Shown here one piece after another: positions 50,650 through 61,168 of a DNA stretch of 64,000 bases. This stretch comes from Tritrichomonas musculus (taxonomy: Eukaryota > Parabasalia > Tritrichomonadida > Tritrichomonadidae). A program made the position numbers and the translations under genes. Each line of letters begins with the position of its first letter. Positions within the stretch are counted from its first letter, which is position 1. The stretch spans positions 1,612,001 through 1,676,000 of the forward strand of contig JAPFFF010000016.1 in the NCBI GenBank assembly GCA_039105265.1, in the 5' to 3' direction. The notes below the pieces were generated by a model. The model had not been told where the DNA came from, searched no databases, and saw only the letters and a list, made by a program, of their open reading frames with translations.

Positions 50650-52266
50650 ATGACATTCAACAACGAAGTCTTTCACAAGACATCAGCTGAAGTAAATACT
50701 CAAGTGGCTAGCTATTTCGATATAGTCGATAATGCTATAGCCATGTCAGACACTAACAAGAAGTACGTTATCGATGCGCAAGCTTCGTACAGTCCATCAG
50801 CACCCATTCACGCTGGTTCATTCACGACATTCATTATCAGTCCGACATGTGATAACACTGCTGATATCTATAACGGATTCATCAAAGCTAAACTACACAT
50901 TCCGAACGCGCATTTGAGTGCAGGTCTTGTAACAGCTTTAGATAATATGCATGGTCATGATTTTAATGGTATATGGATCGGTTTCAAAGATGCTATGGAT
51001 TCAGTCGAGAAATATGAAATCTTAGCTAATGGTATCTCTATTTACACTCAGAACTTCGGTCCAGAAGAGTCATTCATCACAGCATGTGGTGCTAACGAAA
51101 CATCAAAACAAGCTGATATCTACTCCAAAGTTCGTCATAAAGATATATTTAAACGCAAATTCGATCAAGCTCGTTGTGGATACTTCTTATCACTTCAAAA
51201 CGCGAACGTAAATTATAATAATATCACGATCCCATTGAAGATCGATCTCAGACGATTCCTACCATTAAGTAACATCAAATACTTACCCTCATTCGCAGGT
51301 AAATTAGAACTCAAAGTTATGTTCGGTACACAGGGTTTGGTTTGGTGTCCAGTTGGTATACATGATGAATTAGTACATGATCCAGTTAATTTCATTCAGT
51401 TCAATATAAATCCCATTACTAATGAGTTCACTCAAATCGGAGATCCAGCTAGTATATGGAATAGTAACAATGGTGCAGAGAATCTAACTACTGCGCAGAT
51501 AACTCTTACAGTTGATCGTAATTATGAGATTGTTGACAGTTATAGTGTTATCCCAAATTTCGGTATTGATGGAGATATATATCAATCACTCGTTCAACGA
51601 TACACTCAACAAGAACTCATCTTTCCAACTCAGATATTGACATTCACAACCATGAGTAAACCACTCAATCATGCTGGTCGTTGTTCAAGTACTCAAACAA
51701 TCACTCCACGATTTGTTGATTCAATATTCTTCTTGTTTCCATTAAGATCAACTCATCATACTGTATTCAAGAACCCGCAGTTCAGTAATTTCCAATTACG
51801 ATGTGGTGGTTACGGTGTTGTTCCAACAATTCCATTCGCTACAGATGGTTCCGATCCTATGTTCATTGAATTATGTCAGAACGCTATGAATGTTAACGGT
51901 GAACAGACTGGACTCAACAAAGAGGTGGTTCAATCATTAACGAATCCAAGGGCTGCTAGTGTTAGTACTGGAAGAGTTAGCTATGATAGAACATCATTCT
52001 TCATCGGACTCCCAACTGAAACCGATAACACATTCCAACAAGGTCAGACATCTAACACTCCAATCACATATGAAATCGTATGCGATCTACCCGCTACCGT
52101 ACCAAATGGTGCTGGTGGTAATGATGCCAATGATTTCGTTCAACCAGCTATGACAACTCCACCTGTTATGGGATTGTTACAAGATACTGTCATATCCATT
52201 CATGTTCAACCAAATGGTATGCCGCCTGTTGTTGAATTAGGTCCATACGATATTACAAGCAGATAA
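50650..52266 (+). CDS. Major capsid protein, double jelly-roll type, of element B
   Basis: 538 residues, the usual size for Polinton capsid proteins. The family pattern shows in the first jelly roll (FTTFIISPTCDNTADIYNGF, WIGFKDAMDSVEKYEI), at the linker 'IPLKIDLRRFLPLSNIKYLPSF' near 195-216, and in 'KLELKVMF' just after. The second jelly roll runs to about 530, ending VVELGPYDI. It forms the hexon-like shell in this virus-like group. The central place in the plus-strand virion block supports the call. Confidence 0.75.
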   Translation: MTFNNEVFHKTSAEVNTQVASYFDIVDNAIAMSDTNKKYVIDAQASYSPSAPIHAGSFTTFIISPTCDNTADIYNGFIKAKLHIPNAHLSAGLVTALDNMHGHDFNGIWIGFKDAMDSVEKYEILANGISIYTQNFGPEESFITACGANETSKQADIYSKVRHKDIFKRKFDQARCGYFLSLQNANVNYNNITIPLKIDLRRFLPLSNIKYLPSFAGKLELKVMFGTQGLVWCPVGIHDELVHDPVNFIQFNINPITNEFTQIGDPASIWNSNNGAENLTTAQITLTVDRNYEIVDSYSVIPNFGIDGDIYQSLVQRYTQQELIFPTQILTFTTMSKPLNHAGRCSSTQTITPRFVDSIFFLFPLRSTHHTVFKNPQFSNFQLRCGGYGVVPTIPFATDGSDPMFIELCQNAMNVNGEQTGLNKEVVQSLTNPRAASVSTGRVSYDRTSFFIGLPTETDNTFQQGQTSNTPITYEIVCDLPATVPNGAGGNDANDFVQPAMTTPPVMGLLQDTVISIHVQPNGMPPVVELGPYDITSR

Positions 52267-52294
52267 GTATTTCATAGAACTAGTTACAAACTAT

Positions 52295-52302
52295 TATTTT
52301 TC
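52295..52302 (+). promoter_or_regulatory. TATTTTTC box, 19 bases before ATG 52314
   Basis: Member of the element B promoter-box set, in front of the HNH gene. Confidence 0.5.
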
Positions 52303-52313
52303 TATAAATTCAA

Positions 52314-52874
52314 ATGAGTGACAATAAACAAGAATGGGAGACATTGAAAGTCGACAACGATTACGAGATCAATACTGACTATCCATATCAGATTCGTCGT
52401 AAAGATAACGGATATATCATTAGTGAATGGGAACATCAGAAAAGTAATTATATTCAAATCAAACTCAATGGTCAGTACTATTACAAACATGTTGTCATAG
52501 CTTTACAATGGATCGAGAATGATGATCCCGAAAACAAAGTCGAAGTCGAACACCGTAATCGAATCAGAACTGATTATCATATAGAGAATCTATGTTGGAA
52601 AACTCGTAGTAAGAACGCGTTGAATCGAACTGGCTGGGGTCAATACAAGTACGAGTATGTTGATGAGTTACCGATTGATGTAGTACCGATCATATTATAC
52701 AAGGGATGGGAGTTTGAAGGTTATTTCATGGACCAAGATGGTGAAGTATGGTTCTATAACGGTGAACAATATCGTAAAATCAGAATCAGTAAAGAGAATA
52801 AAGTTAAACTATGGGATATTAATCATAAGCTTCATAATATCGGTATTCGTGGACTTCGACGTGAATTCATCTAA
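52314..52874 (+). CDS. HNH endonuclease, NUMOD4-like start, in element B
   Basis: 186 residues. The N-terminus (EWETLKVDNDYEINTDYPYQIRR) resembles the NUMOD4 DNA-binding motif. The HNH core is at 59-100: 'KHVVIALQWI', then VEVEHRNRIRTDYHIENLCW, with the His-Asn pattern of HNH_3 homing-type nucleases. It is probably a free-standing homing-type endonuclease picked up by the element; a packaging role is possible. Confidence 0.75.
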   Translation: MSDNKQEWETLKVDNDYEINTDYPYQIRRKDNGYIISEWEHQKSNYIQIKLNGQYYYKHVVIALQWIENDDPENKVEVEHRNRIRTDYHIENLCWKTRSKNALNRTGWGQYKYEYVDELPIDVVPIILYKGWEFEGYFMDQDGEVWFYNGEQYRKIRISKENKVKLWDINHKLHNIGIRGLRREFI

Positions 52875-52889
52875 ATCGAATGGTTTGTT

Positions 52890-52897
52890 TATTTTTC
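52890..52897 (+). promoter_or_regulatory. TATTTTTC box ahead of the 52904 start
   Basis: The box touches the ATG at 52898, which favours the next in-frame ATG at 52904 as start. Confidence 0.4.
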
Positions 52898-52903
52898 ATG
52901 AAA

Positions 52904-53092
52904 ATGTCCGGTAAATCAGTTCAAGTAATGAGTTATCGACAATGTATAACGCCGAATCCATCAATAACGAAACCCGAATATCGTCATCCAGCGACTCATC
53001 GTAAAGAGAATCTATCAGCAACAGATGGATCATCGAAACGAGTCAATGCTAAACAGTTGATACTCTATAAAGATGATGTTAACTCGTATTGA
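52904..53092 (+). CDS. Small hypothetical protein of element B
   Basis: 62 residues from the ATG at 52904 (MSGKSVQVMSYRQ). Polar and basic, no family recognised. The open frame extends upstream to 52880 but that start overlaps the promoter box. Confidence 0.4.
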   Translation: MSGKSVQVMSYRQCITPNPSITKPEYRHPATHRKENLSATDGSSKRVNAKQLILYKDDVNSY

Positions 53093-53165
53093 TTTGCTAT
53101 GCAAATCCGCTAGACGGACTATCCCTTTGGGTATTGATCAACGGATTACACGTATTTTACTCTCA

Positions 53166-53725
53166 ATGAAATGATTAAGAAGAGGTCACTCAACACTGGA
53201 GTCAATGCAAATGTTTCACTCGAACCGACATCAGCATCGCAATCCAATAACAATATCAATAACAACATCTTCATCAATAAACGTGATGATGGTAAAGAAG
53301 ATATAGTCATCACTCGCGATATTACACTTAATGATGCACCGTCAACGGAGTTAGAGAAAGTTGATGTCCGATCACTCATTCTAGAAACATACGCGAAGAT
53401 ACTACTCGATCAAGACAAAGCTCTGATCAGTAATCTCATCAGTAAACATACTATCATCGTTCCACAACAAGATCTAGCATCAATCATCAAATCAGTTACA
53501 GGTGGTGATGTTGAGATATACACTGATGACAATCCTGGATGTTGTGTCGCGAAAGTATCACCAATACAGAAGATCGATGCTATTAAGATCGTTACCCCGC
53601 AAGGGGTTAATGCTCCGCTTACTGAGTCTGGTGAGATAGTCACTGACTTCAAACAAGTCTATAACAAAGAGTTCAATGATCTCGTCAATGTATATCATTT
53701 ATGTCTGAAGTATGTAGTCGTATGA
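53166..53725 (+). CDS. Hypothetical protein of element B, 184 residues
   Basis: The coding frame starts with the ATG at 53171 (MIKKRSLNTG); the ATG at 53166 is in another frame. An asparagine-rich stretch (SNNNINNNIF) is followed by an alpha/beta part (EKVDVRSLILETYAKILLDQDKALISNLISK). No family is recognised. It converges with the giant minus-strand gene; the 31 bases between them form a short AAAAATA/TATTTTT hairpin that may end both transcripts. Confidence 0.45.
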
Positions 53726-53756
53726 GTTCAAAAATAACGATTCATCTATTTTTGGT

Positions 53757-56700
53757 TTACTTCGATTCGAGTGCAGCTAATCGTGTTTCTAACGCTGTGA
53801 TGTAACTCCATAGTTGTTCGATTTGGCTATTCAACGCCAACGAATCATGATGATCACCGGTATCGGCACGTAAATTTCTATATTCAGATGGGTTCTTACC
53901 TTTATGTTTCACGAAACCTTTGATAGTGAACTCACCAGTACTGATATTCCAGTTTATCGTGTAGTCTTGATATCTAATTACAGCTTCAGTTCCATTCACG
54001 TTGTAAATCATTGTATGCGTATCACTGGTACTGGAATTGGTTTTGAATATGAAGTCAAGATGTTCAGTACCATCATCAAATACGGCATCGACTACAATAT
54101 GTGCACCTTCCGTGAAAGGGAGAATCGATGGTAATTTCAAAGTTCCAGTAACACCTATCGTCAACGATGTCTTATCAGTAGAACAGTATGATAGATCGTC
54201 ATATGCTCTGACATTGTTAACATCAATGTTTGGTATCTCACTCTTCAACGCATATCTATCGAGATCATCCATAGTAGCATAATCATCTGGCATATCACTC
54301 TTCAACATATACTCATTCAATGTTGATGTTAACTGTGATGTCGTAACATGATTGGTTGGTAACTCGCTCTTCAACGCATATCCATCGAGATCATCCATAG
54401 TAGCATAATCATCCGGCATATCACTCTTCAACATATACTCATTCAATGTTGATGTTAACTGTGATGTTGTAAGTATCTCACTCTTCAACGCATATCCATT
54501 CAACGATGATTTCAACGCATACTTAGAATCACATTCAGTCGTTGTTGAATAATCACTAAGATCAATCGTTGTTGGTATCTCACTCTTCAACGCATATTTG
54601 ATATCAGATTCATTCTTAACTGTATCCAACGCTGTGTTCACTTCATCTACTGTCGGAAACTCATTCAGTGTAGTAGCCAATGACTTATCATTCTGTTCGA
54701 GTTGATCATGTAATGAATCTATCTTATTCTGTAACGCATCTACATCACACGTATACGCTATATCGTTAGTAGTGAACTCCAAGTGTCTGATCAATGTGTT
54801 CTCTTTAATCGTGATACCAGTTACTTGAACATGTTGTGGATTCAATATAGTGATCTGCGTAACAGACTCATCCATTGTAGCTGATGGAAATGTATCAGTA
54901 CCAATATATTCAGATATGACACCATTAGTGATCGTTAACGAAACATACTGTTCATCATAATCAACATCATTGAACTCACTTATTGTTCTTACCATGAGTT
55001 TAACTCTAATCGATCCATCAGTGATAATATCTTCCGCAACGAGTTTGACGTTCTTGTCTATACCATCAATCTTACCAACAATATCAATTACATCGTCTCT
55101 CGATAACTGCATTGTCTGTGCTAGTGTCTTGATCATCGGTTTCATTGTATGTCTGAATCGTTTACACATATCCATCGTTGATGTCAACGTCATAGCAACT
55201 TTAGATGGATCATCTAGTTCATCAGTGAACGTCATATCTTCAACTGGTACGTACTCTTGATCACACCATTCGATTATCTTATTCAGTTTATCTGTATTCG
55301 ATAACACCGTTCGCGATTTCATCATTCGACTAACTGGTACGGACACCATATCACCGAAGAATATATCAGCACCAATATCCGGTAACTCATCAACCAACTT
55401 ACCAGCCATGTCTGTAACGACATCAGCACCAACATCACTAACCTTCGTAACAGTATTCACCAACTCACGACCGACTGTATTAGCAACACCTTTCGATGCG
55501 AACGACAACGCTTTACCAGCGACACCCAATCCAGTAGCACCTATAACACATCCAGCTACACCCAACGCGATACCAACATTAGCTTTCATATCGATCTTGT
55601 CAACCTCTTTCTGTAGATACTTGGTCTTCGATTGTTGATCAACCATTTCTGAACTAAGTGCATCGACTTTACTCTTCACCTCTTTGACGTCGTATGATAC
55701 TACATCAACGTTGTTCGTCACTAGATTCAAATCCGATCTCATTGTTGTTATATTATCAGCCATGATGATCTTCGATGATGTAATGTTGAAATCAGTATAC
55801 AGTGTCGTAGATGCGTTCGGATTCGGTGATACTTCATAGAACTGTTGTTTAATGATATACTCGAACGCATTCGTTGATGGATCCCAGTTGACTTCATCAA
55901 TTGGATCAGTATAGTCATGACGTAGATATAAGGTGATATCACGACCAGTGTCATTCTTCGATCTCATACTCCATACATAACCGATTCTATCGACTGTATC
56001 CAATGCACCTTTCAAATCAACGTAACCATTGTTGTTGGAACCACTGCGATGAACTTCATCACCATCAATCGTGAAAGACAATCGATTAACGAGTTCTTGT
56101 CCAGGTAGAACCAGATCGAGATATAACTGTTCGATATCACTGATCTTCAACTTCGATGTCGAGTAATTACCGATAGTACATGATACTGAAGCGAGATCAT
56201 ATCCATCCAACTTAACTGATGAATCAGCTGATGTGAAACCAATACTCAATGAATAATCAGATCCGTTAACGACAGAACCATCTTTGAACTTGATATACGG
56301 TTCATATACACCACCATCATCACGCATACATGTACGAAGTAACGAATATGCTAGACCTTTCGAGTTTGTTTCACGAATCGCTCTACTATTCAATGTATCT
56401 CGTTTAACAGCTATGATACAACCAGTTGAACCATAGTTATCTGGTTTCGGATCACGTTTCTGACACTTACTGATGATCTTACTCTGGAATCGACCTTGAA
56501 TATCATCACCGATCCATTTATTACCATCCCACGTTAACGACCATTTATTACCGAAACAGTATTCACTGAACTTGAATGTCAGATTAGTTGGTATCTCATA
56601 CGTTGATGGTATCTTATAAACCATCTTATAACACTCACATTCATACTCCAATATCTCGTCTCCGAATGTATCCATGTACTTAACATGTTCATCATAAGTG

Positions 56701-59700
56701 ATCATTGATGGACGATAGAAATAGTAGACATCAGATTCTTGTAATCTCAGCGCGTTCTTCGCATCGATGATATCGCATTTGATAACTGGTTTACGTGATA
56801 CTAATGAGTCATCATTCAGTAAGTTATGGATGGTCATGTCACCATTGAGATACCATGAGTATGGTTCTATGTTAAGGTCTTTATCGAACATGATCTCTGG
56901 ATCATCACGTTCACGAGTCGAGTATGTGTAGCAATCACGAGCTTTGTTATGAGTCAACTCCGGACATATGAATTTGCCGTTATCGAATGATATGATGAAA
57001 TCGTTCAATACATTCCCTTGCCAATCCAATATCAATAGATTTCGCATATGAATCTTGAATACATCAATCGTTGTAGTAAACCTACTCTTGAGTTCACTTG
57101 GTAATGATATCTTCATGATGATGACTGGATCTTGAACTGAATCAGTTGATGTTGGTTCGTATGTGGTGATATCACTATGTTTGACGTAATATGCGGGATA
57201 ACCATCGATGGTATCGAATTCGCTATCTCCGCTAGTAGATGGTTGATTGGATTCAACCTCTTGAATCTTATACGATAACAACTCTAATGGACCCTTAATA
57301 GTATCACGAAATGTCTTACATATGTTGACGCATGAGTTCAATGATACAGCTTCGTTACTATCATCTGGAATCGATATATCAGATTCAGTACTCTTACACC
57401 AATCGATAAGAGGTTGTAGACTGAGTTTATTTGGTATGGATTCACCCTCTAATGAATAAGTACTAGCTTTGCGAATCGATCGGGGTATATACAACACAGC
57501 ATCTACTATCGGAACCAATATACGTGAACCTCTACAGACTACATAACGATCAGTCAATGACGGATGATCTAGTAACCACTCCATATCCATGTTGATCTCT
57601 TCTAATCGGTTGTTGATGTTCGATATGAATCCACGTAATGTTGATCGATGTTGTTCATCATGATCTCTCATCCATTGAATATCATGATCAGTGAGTGTTA
57701 GTTGATTATCGGGATTAGTGAGAGTGATTTGATTATCATTGATGGTTACTTGATTGATATGTCGTCGATCGATAACTCCAATAACATTGTTTTTGTAAAC
57801 CACTTCTGTGTGATCATCATTGTTGGTTGAACCAAGTTCGCTTAGCGAATCTCTGAATCTTAATCCATGGATCTCATTAGCGAGTCTATGACGTTGAAAC
57901 CAATCCATCTGTTCGATATCGCCAAGTGTGATAGTGGTTCCAGGGATGACTACATCAGCATCATCCGTTGGAGTAAGTTCGTGATTGACTACTACCACAT
58001 TGTATTCATTAGCGATGAGTTCACGAGTTTCATCATTTACGTGAATACCATCTGAGTTAACGTTAACGGATGATCCGTGATTGTTAATAGATATTCCATC
58101 ACCGTCAACTGATGTACGAGTCAGCATGGTTACATCGATGATCGTAACGGTTCTACCACTCGAATCTCTCACTTCAGTCCAATCAACACCGGTATCTACA
58201 TCACTGTTTCTAACGAATTGGAGTTCAGGATGTGTATTCTCGAATAGGATTCGATCAGCCAATAACATCTGTTCTATTTCTAACGCGGTTCGTCCATCAT
58301 AAGACCATGTTGAGGTGGTATCTACACGACGTCTGCTATCGAATCTGATACGTTCTGGAGTCGTTATTGATTGAACATGATCACGTCTTCTGATATAAAC
58401 CACTTCACCAGTAGTTACACTCGTTATGAGTATGAGATCATTACCGATCTGATCAACATGGACATCAGATGAGTTCAACGCTAACAACTCTTCATCAGTG
58501 AGATCCGATAATGATTCTAGATTATGATCACCAAATCCAGATCCAGCGTTAGTGGTTGTATCATGAGTTAATCTAGTTGTTGGTGTTTCGTCATCTAAAT
58601 CATCTAGTTCCATCTCATCAGTGTTTTCGACTGTGTGATCAACAATGGTGTTATCGCGATGTTCTCTCCATCTACGACGCAATTCACGAACTGAATCAGT
58701 AATAGTTTGTATCGATTGTTGAATAACTCTTACACCATCAATCATTTCCGGTACTCGATCTAATGTTAATCCACCAGCAATTAATGTCGTGGTTGTAGTA
58801 CCGATCTGAGTTAACGAGTTCATCGCGTTTAGTACCAAATCAGTAGCAGTTAACGATGATGTAGCTGCTGGAATCTCTGTCTGTGTTGGAATGAATCGTT
58901 TCAGTACTTGACCAGCAGCGCTAGTATCCATATCGAGGAGGAATTTACCACTAATCGGTTGTTTACCGCCGGGGTAATCATCATTCGGTCCACCCATTCC
59001 AGGGAATGTAAAGTCTTCAGTTCGATATGTGTTGATGTTCATGTTCTCACCTGTCATGGATAGAGTTGATAGATCTTTAACCATATTCACTGCACCTGAA
59101 AGTATTGTGATTATATCACTAGCAATCGCTAAACCTTTACGAATAGAATCAATGTACTCGTTATACGCAGCTTGTAATCGAAGTTGTTCTTGGATACCAT
59201 TGATGATAGCACGTAATACTGAGTAGTCATATGCGAGTACGTCAACGGTACCACCAACTACGTTCAGATCTCTTCGCATAGTCATGATGTTATCAGCCCA
59301 TATGATCTTCGATGAGTAGATGTTATTATCAGTGGTGATGGTAGTACATTCACGTGGATCTGGTTTGACTTCATAGAACTGTTGAGTGATCATGATATCG
59401 AATGGATTGTACGTTTCATCAGCGGTATCTGGTTTCTGTTCGAAATACTCTTTCTCGATATAGATGTGAAGATTCTTACTAGCGGATTGATTGTCTAGAA
59501 TCGACTTGTTAGAGTGTGTAACTTCGCGTACGTACGTGAATGATTCTATCACTGGGTTATCGATCCATGTATGTAGACAATTCGCAACTATTGGATGACT
59601 TGGATGTGAATCCCACTTCAATGGAGTAATGTGTCCATTAATATTGATATCAGCTTGAATATACAACATGTGAACAGCTGTGATACTACTAGGGACCTTA

Positions 59701-60386
59701 ACTATAATATTTTGAACATCACATTTAACACCCTCAATCTCATACGTAGGTGCAGAATCCAATGTGATCTCAGTACTATCCGGCAGAGGAATTACATATC
59801 CATCTTTATACACGACTCTCCAATTGGTAACATATTCGGCTAATATAGTAGCGAAATTCACATTTTGATGATAAACAGGTAATTCATGGAAACAGTTAAT
59901 CCATTTAGCAATGTGATCGGTATGTTGAACTATCAATCCCGGATGACCATAATTGTTGGTATAAGTCGACTGCTTGTTGAATGAATGATTCACTACATTG
60001 TTACCAACCCATTTGTTTCCATCCCATGTCATGCTCCACGTGTGACCGAATAGATAATCTCTAAACTCGAAATTAGTTTGTGGCGGTATTTCATAATCTG
60101 GATCGATATCCCAATTCATTCCATAGTATTTAGATGTCTGAGTTATAGATGATGGTTTATATAGATACAGTTGATCGGATTCACGGAGTTTGAATAGTGA
60201 GTTATCATTAATCTCTGATTTGGTGTTCTGTACTATCTCATCGATTTCATTCTTAGTGTAGACGCAATTGATGCGTACATCATCAGGTGATCCATCTTTA
60301 GTGATCTTTAATTCATCATTTACGACTCTAACATCATAACCTTCATCAACAAGAGATAGTGTTTGCACGGATAATGGTGTAATCAT
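53757..60386 (-). CDS. Giant fibre-like protein of element B, 2209 residues
   Basis: A large module near 60-400 recurs near 1230-1590: compare FEFRDYLFGHTWSMTWDGNKW with FKFSEYCFGNKWSLTWDGNKW, and QQFYEVKPDP with QQFYEVSPNP, each followed by SSKIIxADNIxTMRxDLN. A glycine/alanine-rich hydrophobic stretch lies near 1600-1640 (GIALGVAGCVIGATGLGVAG). Residues of about 1925-2050 carry phage-tail-fibre-like repeats (EYMLKSDMPDDYATMDDL, GYALKSEIP). The end is a short coiled coil (IEQLWSYITALETRLAALESK). These are traits of a trimeric receptor-binding fibre; the role is inferred. It takes up about a third of the visible element and is read against the capsid block. Confidence 0.65.
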   Translation of the reverse strand: MITPLSVQTLSLVDEGYDVRVVNDELKITKDGSPDDVRINCVYTKNEIDEIVQNTKSEINDNSLFKLRESDQLYLYKPSSITQTSKYYGMNWDIDPDYEIPPQTNFEFRDYLFGHTWSMTWDGNKWVGNNVVNHSFNKQSTYTNNYGHPGLIVQHTDHIAKWINCFHELPVYHQNVNFATILAEYVTNWRVVYKDGYVIPLPDSTEITLDSAPTYEIEGVKCDVQNIIVKVPSSITAVHMLYIQADININGHITPLKWDSHPSHPIVANCLHTWIDNPVIESFTYVREVTHSNKSILDNQSASKNLHIYIEKEYFEQKPDTADETYNPFDIMITQQFYEVKPDPRECTTITTDNNIYSSKIIWADNIMTMRRDLNVVGGTVDVLAYDYSVLRAIINGIQEQLRLQAAYNEYIDSIRKGLAIASDIITILSGAVNMVKDLSTLSMTGENMNINTYRTEDFTFPGMGGPNDDYPGGKQPISGKFLLDMDTSAAGQVLKRFIPTQTEIPAATSSLTATDLVLNAMNSLTQIGTTTTTLIAGGLTLDRVPEMIDGVRVIQQSIQTITDSVRELRRRWREHRDNTIVDHTVENTDEMELDDLDDETPTTRLTHDTTTNAGSGFGDHNLESLSDLTDEELLALNSSDVHVDQIGNDLILITSVTTGEVVYIRRRDHVQSITTPERIRFDSRRRVDTTSTWSYDGRTALEIEQMLLADRILFENTHPELQFVRNSDVDTGVDWTEVRDSSGRTVTIIDVTMLTRTSVDGDGISINNHGSSVNVNSDGIHVNDETRELIANEYNVVVVNHELTPTDDADVVIPGTTITLGDIEQMDWFQRHRLANEIHGLRFRDSLSELGSTNNDDHTEVVYKNNVIGVIDRRHINQVTINDNQITLTNPDNQLTLTDHDIQWMRDHDEQHRSTLRGFISNINNRLEEINMDMEWLLDHPSLTDRYVVCRGSRILVPIVDAVLYIPRSIRKASTYSLEGESIPNKLSLQPLIDWCKSTESDISIPDDSNEAVSLNSCVNICKTFRDTIKGPLELLSYKIQEVESNQPSTSGDSEFDTIDGYPAYYVKHSDITTYEPTSTDSVQDPVIIMKISLPSELKSRFTTTIDVFKIHMRNLLILDWQGNVLNDFIISFDNGKFICPELTHNKARDCYTYSTRERDDPEIMFDKDLNIEPYSWYLNGDMTIHNLLNDDSLVSRKPVIKCDIIDAKNALRLQESDVYYFYRPSMITYDEHVKYMDTFGDEILEYECECYKMVYKIPSTYEIPTNLTFKFSEYCFGNKWSLTWDGNKWIGDDIQGRFQSKIISKCQKRDPKPDNYGSTGCIIAVKRDTLNSRAIRETNSKGLAYSLLRTCMRDDGGVYEPYIKFKDGSVVNGSDYSLSIGFTSADSSVKLDGYDLASVSCTIGNYSTSKLKISDIEQLYLDLVLPGQELVNRLSFTIDGDEVHRSGSNNNGYVDLKGALDTVDRIGYVWSMRSKNDTGRDITLYLRHDYTDPIDEVNWDPSTNAFEYIIKQQFYEVSPNPNASTTLYTDFNITSSKIIMADNITTMRSDLNLVTNNVDVVSYDVKEVKSKVDALSSEMVDQQSKTKYLQKEVDKIDMKANVGIALGVAGCVIGATGLGVAGKALSFASKGVANTVGRELVNTVTKVSDVGADVVTDMAGKLVDELPDIGADIFFGDMVSVPVSRMMKSRTVLSNTDKLNKIIEWCDQEYVPVEDMTFTDELDDPSKVAMTLTSTMDMCKRFRHTMKPMIKTLAQTMQLSRDDVIDIVGKIDGIDKNVKLVAEDIITDGSIRVKLMVRTISEFNDVDYDEQYVSLTITNGVISEYIGTDTFPSATMDESVTQITILNPQHVQVTGITIKENTLIRHLEFTTNDIAYTCDVDALQNKIDSLHDQLEQNDKSLATTLNEFPTVDEVNTALDTVKNESDIKYALKSEIPTTIDLSDYSTTTECDSKYALKSSLNGYALKSEILTTSQLTSTLNEYMLKSDMPDDYATMDDLDGYALKSELPTNHVTTSQLTSTLNEYMLKSDMPDDYATMDDLDRYALKSEIPNIDVNNVRAYDDLSYCSTDKTSLTIGVTGTLKLPSILPFTEGAHIVVDAVFDDGTEHLDFIFKTNSSTSDTHTMIYNVNGTEAVIRYQDYTINWNISTGEFTIKGFVKHKGKNPSEYRNLRADTGDHHDSLALNSQIEQLWSYITALETRLAALESK

Positions 60387-60401
60387 TTTAATCCATGTAA
60401 A

Positions 60402-61163
60402 ATGCTTTTGTCATTAAAGAGTACTGGTCCCGATTACAGTCACTTACAATCTAATATACAGATTCCATGGAATTGTGAGTACATTGAATATCATGTCGCA
60501 TCGATAAATACTAGAAATGTGCTTGTAATTACTGATGAAGATTACGTAGTACTTCAATGGGATGATAACGATGGAAGAAATACACCACGAGCATCAATTA
60601 GTCGATTACATGATAGTAATCACATTACTGGTGCTGATATATTCAGCATATTTCGTCATCTTGATGCGAATAATAATCCAATAGCGACTGTAGCTGTTAA
60701 TGGTCGCACTGGTAAGATTGAAATAACTCCACATGTGAATAACTTTCGTATAACATCTATATCTTATAGAGCGTCTTTGATAACTGGATTATATAACCAC
60801 CCACTCAATCAAGTGTTCCCAGTAAATGTTGCGACTACTTGCGATGTACCAATATTCGATTTCTATAACAGGTTATATCTGATATCGAAACAAGGTCAAG
60901 CTATCCAATCCAACATCGATGATAAAGAATACACTCCATCTGTTATAGCATGTATCGATCATGTTATTAGACATGGAGTCCCCATTATGCAGAACTTCGA
61001 AACCTATGGTAAACCGATCAAAAATATAGTTAACATAGATTCATTCAAACAGATAGAGTTGGAACTAGTTGATTTCAATTATCAACCTGTTAAGCTTATG
61101 AGTCCGATGTTTGTAACCATTAAGGTCAATCCATCAGAGAACCCAAAAATGAAATTACATTAA
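60402..61163 (+). CDS. Possible penton/minor capsid protein of element B
   Basis: 253 residues. The C-terminal part, 'QIELELVDFNYQPVKLMSPMFVTIKV', resembles the last strands of small jelly-roll minor capsid proteins in Polintons, and the length fits. The first 80 residues (WNCEYIEYHVASINTRNVLVI) are beta-rich. It is read divergently from the fibre gene with only 15 bases between the two starts, suggesting shared control. The assignment is tentative. Confidence 0.4.
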   Translation: MLLSLKSTGPDYSHLQSNIQIPWNCEYIEYHVASINTRNVLVITDEDYVVLQWDDNDGRNTPRASISRLHDSNHITGADIFSIFRHLDANNNPIATVAVNGRTGKIEITPHVNNFRITSISYRASLITGLYNHPLNQVFPVNVATTCDVPIFDFYNRLYLISKQGQAIQSNIDDKEYTPSVIACIDHVIRHGVPIMQNFETYGKPIKNIVNIDSFKQIELELVDFNYQPVKLMSPMFVTIKVNPSENPKMKLH

Positions 61164-61168
61164 TGGAT

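Noticed and set aside
58081-59843. Plus-strand open frames opposite the fibre-like gene
   Set aside because: Antisense shadows; none has a promoter box or family pattern.
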